64,000 nt of DNA, taken from Prosapia bicincta (taxonomy: Eukaryota; Arthropoda; Insecta; Hemiptera; Cercopidae). Each line of letters starts with the position of its first letter. Position 1 is the stretch's first letter. Positions 59,147-64,000 of this stretch are shown one piece after another. The stretch is taken from positions 98,497,850 through 98,561,849 of the forward strand of contig JBAIZL010000001.1 of NCBI GenBank assembly GCA_036971475.1, given 5' to 3'. Made by a program: the position numbers and the translations under genes. Under the pieces are notes generated by a model that saw only the letters and a list, made by a program, of their open reading frames with translations, had not been told where the DNA came from and did no database searches.

Positions 59147-59297
59147 CTGAAAGTAATTTATACTGTTTTTAAAATTAGCAACCCTAGTGGCTTTGTCAGC
59201 TGTTATAAGCTTATTGTGAAGCCTTCCAAGATAGAAATACACAAGCAAAGCTGGCCTTTCTATGTCTGGCGAGAATACTTCTGGCATTTCCTTTGTT
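59147..59297 (-). CDS. KIFBP: KIF-binding protein (KBP), penultimate exon
   Basis: Starts in phase 2 after acceptor atttacag, completing a Lys codon (AA|A), and ends in phase 0 with CAG before GTAAAT. Encodes TKEMPEVFSPDIERPALLVY, then a FYLGRLHNKLITADKATR helix and NFKNSINYFQ. This matches the KBP segment R-P-A-L-x-x-(Y/F)-F-x-x-(G/A)-R-L-x-x-K-x-I-T-A-D, which leads into the C-terminal VDYCE exon. Part of the concave TPR-like surface that contacts kinesin motor domains. Confidence 0.88.
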
Positions 59298-59405
59298 CTG
59301 TAAATAACCATAAAATAAATAAATTTTACAAATATTCAATTACTAAATTGTAATATTATTAATATAAAATACACCAGGCACAATGAAGGACTTGACAATA
59401 CTTAC

Positions 59406-59512
59406 TTTGGATCCCTGATAGAATCCAGGAACAGATTATATGCTTCGATGGCATGCTCTGCCAAACGGTTGATCTTTTGTAAAGCTTGAGGAGCAGGTAC
59501 TTCTGATGAAGA
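59406..59512 (-). CDS. KIFBP: KIF-binding protein (KBP), internal exon
   Basis: Phase-0 start after acceptor ttctag, phase-2 end before GTAAG. Encodes SSSEVPAPQALQKINRLAEH and AIEAYNLFLDSIRDPK, amphipathic helices typical of the TPR-like repeats of KBP. Phases agree with both neighbours (59650 and 59297). Introns here are short (108-137 bp), unlike the neighbouring TE-filled ones. Confidence 0.85.
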
Positions 59513-59649
59513 CTAGAAAATAATTAATGTTTAAGGTCTATAAACAAGACGGTATACAATTTATTCGTTATGTAAACCCTTTACTTACTAATCTAAGCTA
59601 AAAATTTTAGTTAGATTTTTTATGAATAAAAAATAATCTATATATTTAC

Positions 59650-59803
59650 CTGCAACCGTGACATTTTGATATCAAGAATGGCTGATTCAATGTCTCCCAA
59701 CTCAAACCATATCTGTCGACAAGCACAAAGATAATACCTGGGGTTCAGTTCCTTCACTACAGACTCCAATAAGTCTATTCGACGTTTATGCATTTTGGCC
59801 TGC
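59650..59803 (-). CDS. KIFBP: KIF-binding protein (KBP), internal exon
   Basis: After acceptor aattgcag the first G completes an Arg codon (AG|G), and the exon ends in phase 0 with CAG before GTAAAT. Encodes QAKMHKRRIDLLESVVKELN followed by PRYYLCACRQIWFELGDIES. This aligns with the KBP signature M-H-K-R-R-x-D-L-L-E-x-x-x-K-E-L-N-P-x-Y-Y-L-x-x-C-R-Q-(L/I)-W, the best diagnostic stretch of this gene. The acceptor is ambiguous by 4 bases (gcag|gcag); phase selects the first. Confidence 0.92.
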
Positions 59804-60109
59804 CTGCAATTTTTAAAAGATAATTAAAAAAGTAATGATTTCATAACCAATTTATGTAATTAATTTTTCAAATCTCACCAATGAAAAATAAGTTGTGTAT
59901 AATTGAAATATAAGAAATTATTTCTCAAATAATGAATTTAAACTATAGTTAACTCTCAATATTGTATGTACAATTCATGCTGAACTACATTTCAAATTGA
60001 AAAACAATTAAGCTGTAAAATTTTATACGATTTCATTGTAAATCATACATTTTTATAAGAAACATATAAAATAATAGTAGATAACCTCAAACATAAATGA
60101 AATAATAAC

Positions 60110-60340
60110 AATTAAAAGACTTTCACAAAACTCACAAATTAATCATTCATTTCAATGACAAAGTCATCATCATTAGTGAGTGTTACTACTAAAAACTTAC
60201 ATTTACAAAACAGAGTTGTAAGTTAAAGTTTGTAGTATTAACACTCACTGATGTTGATAACTTTGTTATTGAAATGAGTCTGAATAAATGAATGATTATT
60301 TTGAGAGTTTTGTGTACGTCTTTTATTTGTTATCAATATA
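60110..60340. repeat. Foldback with two hammerhead-like motifs
   Basis: Inverted arms share cacaaaactcaca, the motif and a gtaagtt-containing centre. The - strand motif (60145-60181) has a CTAATGA core and helix II GATGAC-ttt-GTCATT. The + strand motif (60243-60285) has helix I ACTCA/TGAAT (one mismatch), core CTGATGT, helix II GATAAC-ttt-GTTATT, GAA, helix III AT-ga-GT and C, giving a GTC cleavage triplet. Confidence 0.7.
60243..60285 (+). ncRNA. Hammerhead-like motif with GTC cleavage triplet
   Basis: Details as in the foldback entry. The last core A is changed to T, and one extra T precedes helix II. The fold is preserved but the core change predicts poor activity. Confidence 0.4.
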
Positions 60341-60606
60341 ACAAATTTATTTTTAGTACAACATTTTAACCAGCATCAATATCTCAACCACTCTCATTTC
60401 TTGTGTTTTTACTCCTCCATTCTCAAAAATTTTGTCTAAGAAAACCTCCCTTTCTTGGGCACATCTATTTTGTACTTCAACCAAGTTCGCACACGAAAAT
60501 CCTCTCACACATGATCAAGGACTGAATACACAAACAGTTATTTTTCGCAAAATGTATGTGAGTAATATATATATTAAATATGGTGATATGTTTTCTTGTA
60601 ATATAG

Positions 60607-60743
60607 TTAATAAATTAAAAATATTTCAAAAAAAGAATACTTTTAATGATTATATTTATTCCTTAAATATAATAATATATTCTTTTATTAAGAATAAATA
60701 TATTCATTAAAAGTATTCTTGTTTTTGAAATATTTTTAATTTA

Positions 60744-60792
<49 letters not shown>
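60607..60792. repeat. AT-rich foldback and (TA)n array
   Basis: Arms about 60607-60662 and 60691-60746 (aaaatatttcaaa, agaatacttttaatga). The outer left flank reads aatatggtgatatgttttct beside TA repeats, the same junction as at 37617. (TA)n fills 60748-60792. No hammerhead-like core remains. Confidence 0.7.
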
Positions 60793-60796
<4 letters not shown>

Positions 60797-60885
60797 TAAT
60801 ATATTACTATTGTAAGTAATTTTATCCACCATTAAGTGCAATGATTTTACCTTGAGTGATGAGGCGCCTTTCGGTCACTTGACCA

Positions 60886-61245
60886 TTATCGAATCAATGC
60901 GGATGTTCGGTCCGTAGTGTTGGTAATTGTTGACGTCATATACATTTCCTCTTGAGTCTTGTGTATTATGTTTTTGAATAGTATGTCTTCTGTATATGTT
61001 GTTTGTAGATTCATTAAATTGTTGTGTATGTTTTTGTAAATGTGGTATTTTTCTAGTGAGTTTAGTTCTATTGGGTTATTGTTTATTTCAAGTATGGTTA
61101 GGTTATTTTCATAATTTGTTATTTCATGTTTATGTGATATTAGGTGTGCTGCAACATTTTATATTTTTGAATTTTTGTTTTTGAATGCTCTATAATGTTT
61201 TTCAAATCTTATTTTAAATGATCTGGTTGTTTTCCCTATGTAAAA
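60886..61245 (-). pseudogene. GIY-YIG endonuclease C-terminal part of a Penelope-like element (left copy)
   Basis: From 61245 the - strand reads FYIGKTTRSFKIRFEKHYRA, the second half of a GIY-YIG domain with Tyr, the catalytic-type Arg and the EH/EKH region. One in-frame TAA (61159-61161) is followed by NVAAHLISHKHEITNYENN and NSLEKYHIYK, the usual continuation in Penelope-like endonucleases. The reverse transcriptase and the first half of the domain are missing. The enzyme nicks DNA to prime reverse transcription in intact elements; this copy is dead. Confidence 0.65.
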
Positions 61246-61250
61246 ACCTA

Positions 61251-61535
61251 ATATCACACCTAATATCACATAAACATGAAATAACAAATTACGAAAATAA
61301 CCTAACCATACTTGAAATAAACAATAACCCAATAGAACTAAACTCACTAGAAAAATACCACATTTACAAAAACATACACAACAATTTAATGAATCTACAA
61401 ACAACATATACAGAAGACATATTATTCAAAAACATAATACACAAGACTCAAGAGGAAATGTATATGACGTCAACAATTACCAACACTACGGACCGAACAT
61501 CCGCACCAGAAAAATTAAGAAAAAGTAATCAGTGA
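61251..61535 (+). pseudogene. GIY-YIG distal region of a Penelope-like element (right copy)
   Basis: The + strand keeps HLISHKHEITNYENNLTILE and NSLEKYHIYKNIHNN in one open frame to a TGA at 61535, colinear with the left copy and nearly identical. It lacks the YIG block altogether. Confidence 0.6.
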
Positions 61536-61574
61536 TTTGACAATGGTCAAGTGACCGAAAGGCGCCTCATCACT
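61531..61574 (+). ncRNA. Hammerhead-like motif with full helix I and III
   Basis: Helix I AGTGAT (61531-61536) pairs perfectly with ATCACT (61569-61574). The core reads TTGACAA in place of CTGANGA. The extra T is followed by helix II GGTCA-ag-TGACC, GAA (61557-61559), helix III AGG-cg-CCT and C at the cleavage position. Best overall pairing in the window but two core substitutions. The left-arm counterpart (60855-60897, -) keeps helices II and III. Confidence 0.5.
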
Positions 61575-61634
61575 CAAGGTAAAATCATTGCACTTAATGG
61601 TGGATAAAATTACTTACAATAGTAATATATTAAC

Positions 61635-62326
<692 letters not shown>

Positions 62327-63590
62327 GAATCGGCTAATATAAAAAAGAAGGTGGATATTCATTTGATCTGACATATATTATTCGGTTATATTTATTTGGT
62401 GGGCATATAGTTTGCCCAACCATATGATGTGACCAATATCTTCTGAAGAACCTGACCTATGGAGTTGACATAATAGTTATCATATATGAGCAGCTATATA
62501 TTAAATTAGGACTTTACTGAAACACGGTTAAATTTGTCACGAACGTAAAAAAAAATATTTTGCTTACAAAAACAAACCATTTAGAACTCGAAGTTTATCA
62601 CAGTTTTCAATGAACATAAATATCAAAATCAAAGTGAATTAATTGTACCTTAAATTTGCTTTCACAGCAAGGCAATTTCAAAAATGCTTATATCTGATAA
62701 GGTGAAGATTAACCAAACCTTTATCCTGAATAATTTGCCAACCAGCAGTGTAATCACTACTCTTATTGGCGAGAACAAAAGAGGTGACTAGGTTGTCATG
62801 TAGCTTTTACCTTAATGGAGTTTGCCAAAGGTTTTATTATTTACTGCAAGGCATGAGGTGTGAGAACATCAGCTATGAAGAGTTTTAAAAAAGAGCACAA
62901 GCAAATTCACTAATTTTTGCAGCTTTAAGAAGCTTAACTGGGCTTGTAAAAAGCATCAAAGAAATTCAAAACTGCAGCTTCTATGTACAGACCACAGGTG
63001 GGTTGATTTTTAAAAAAACCTGCCAAAATTAGAAGAAAGAAATGGGTTTAAAAAAATATATCACAGGATTGAAACAAAACAAAAACTTTTCGAAAATAGA
63101 TATTTTCCTCTTCCTTAGATACTTTTATCATCCTAAGCAAATGAGAAGATTCATTAAAAACACCTCAGAGACTAAAACCTTCAAATAAATGTTTAGAGAA
63201 ATGTTTTAAATACGAGTGATTTGACAGAATCAATGGTTTTTAGTATTCGATTTTAAATGAAAAAAATTCATAGTTTGGTCTTGTTTTCAGATTTTAAGCA
63301 GGTATGGGTAAAAGTTATTACACTTTATGTAGACAGAAACATACCACTTTAATCTACCTTCAAATAAAATATAAAATCCGTTTCAATTTTCTCACTAATA
63401 AAATAGAAAAAAACACATCAATTGATTAGCATACTAAAAGAAATAACTTTTTTTCAAGCCTTATTTCAGAAAAATAAATCCAGTAAAAATGTTATAACCA
63501 TATATAATTATAAAATCATTTGCTGTAACCGTACATACTCCAAATATAAGATTTAAAAAATAATAATAATCAAACATAATGCTTGCTCAC

Positions 63591-63831
63591 CTTTCCTCAT
63601 TGTCTTCAAAGAAAATCAGTGCTTTATATAGCTGACTCATGTCTTGCACTATCTGAACATTATCTGAAGCATGGTCAGCTAATGTGTAGTACTCACTTGC
63701 TTTGTTCAGCCACTGTTGAGCATTTAGGAAAACTGCCCTTGCATCATCATAGGTTAAAACATAATTATCCGTCACATGGTCTTCATAAAGAGCCAAATTA
63801 GGAACCGAGAACTTTAAGCCTCTAAGTTCAT
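63591..63831 (-). CDS. KIFBP: KIF-binding protein (KBP), internal exon
   Basis: Enters in phase 1 after acceptor ttctgcag and leaves in phase 2 before GTGAGC. Encodes DELRGLKFSVPNLALYEDHV (first D split), an NAQQWLNKASEYYTLADHAS helix and QLYKALIFFEDNEER. This matches the central KBP region with the F-L-x-A-Q-x-W-L-x-K-A-x-x-Y-Y pattern and K-A-L-x-F-F-E. It is the most 5' KBP exon here; the rest of the gene lies beyond the window's right edge. Confidence 0.85.
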
Positions 63832-64000
63832 CTGCAGAAACAATAATTACAGAATTATAAGAAAAGTATTATGTATTACAAGTAAAAAGTAGTACAATAG
63901 ATAAAAATTTTATTGTTTCTTAGAAATTATTTAGCTAACAAAACATCGTGTAGCTATATTACTGCAATATAAAATAACTATAATATAATACAGTCGGCAC
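63832..64000 (-). other. KBP intron, right edge of window
   Basis: AT-rich intron upstream of the 63831 acceptor; no exon visible before the window ends. Confidence 0.6.

Larger units (their letters stand above)
60795..61637. mobile_element. Head-to-head pair of 5'-truncated Penelope-like element copies
   Basis: Arms of ~355 bp (60795-61150) and ~380 bp (61257-61637) are inverted copies. (TA)n tracts bound both sides, and ~105 bp of single-copy coding sequence joins them. Each arm ends with a hammerhead-like motif and the shared tail ctcaaggtaaaatcattgca. The right arm has about 26 extra bases near 61505-61535. The layout fits a target-primed insertion with an inverted, truncated second copy. 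Confidence 0.7.

Overview
The window is a TE-dense, AT-rich animal nuclear segment, almost certainly from an arthropod and most likely an insect. The evidence is the intron-split genes with GT-AG junctions and kilobase introns, very long (TA)n, (CA)n and (CT)n arrays, a mariner, a Ty3/Gypsy-like LTR element primed by tRNA-Lys, and a GABA-B receptor whose C-terminal tail has insect-type motifs. The order of insect cannot be told from this sequence.

Two host genes are supported. The 3' half of a metabotropic GABA-B receptor subunit 2 gene runs on the + strand: a TM6-TM7 exon (15228-15503), a coiled-coil exon (17413-17581), a long terminal exon (27192-27824) and a second possible terminal exon in the same splice phase (30769-30888). 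The last five exons of a KIF-binding protein (KBP/KIFBP) gene run on the - strand (63831 down to 53435). All splice phases agree within each gene. Neither gene has its 5' end in the window.

Region by region. 389-8431 is a near-pristine LTR element on the - strand with two ~2.0 kb LTRs; I saw one difference between them. It has a tRNA-Lys primer site, a polypurine tract, gag and an aspartic protease, but no reverse transcriptase, RNase H or integrase, so it is a recent non-autonomous gag-pro element. 8.4-31 kb is the GABA-B locus, with introns full of diverged repeats, microsatellites, a 51-bp and a 25-bp minisatellite, and a ~140-bp tandem array. 33-48 kb is a transposon graveyard: hAT-like MITEs, a deleted Tc1/mariner-type transposase, a Helitron/PIF1 helicase relic, foldback units and one intact-looking mariner (45941-47271). 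48.5-53.4 kb shows no gene. 53.4-64 kb is the KBP locus; its introns hold a non-LTR relic, a pogo/Tigger-like MITE, a Tc1-like end and several foldbacks.

The most coherent unexpected signal is a series of hammerhead-ribozyme-like folds, about ten sites of uneven quality. Each has a short helix I, a CUGAUGA-like core, an extra U, helix II, GAA and a 2-3 bp helix III. Many lie in head-to-head foldbacks next to (TA)n tracts. One foldback carries a degraded GIY-YIG endonuclease of the Penelope-like-element type, which suggests that 5'-truncated, inverted Penelope-like dimers are the source. The GABA-B and KBP genes are not obviously linked in function; they are simply neighbours.
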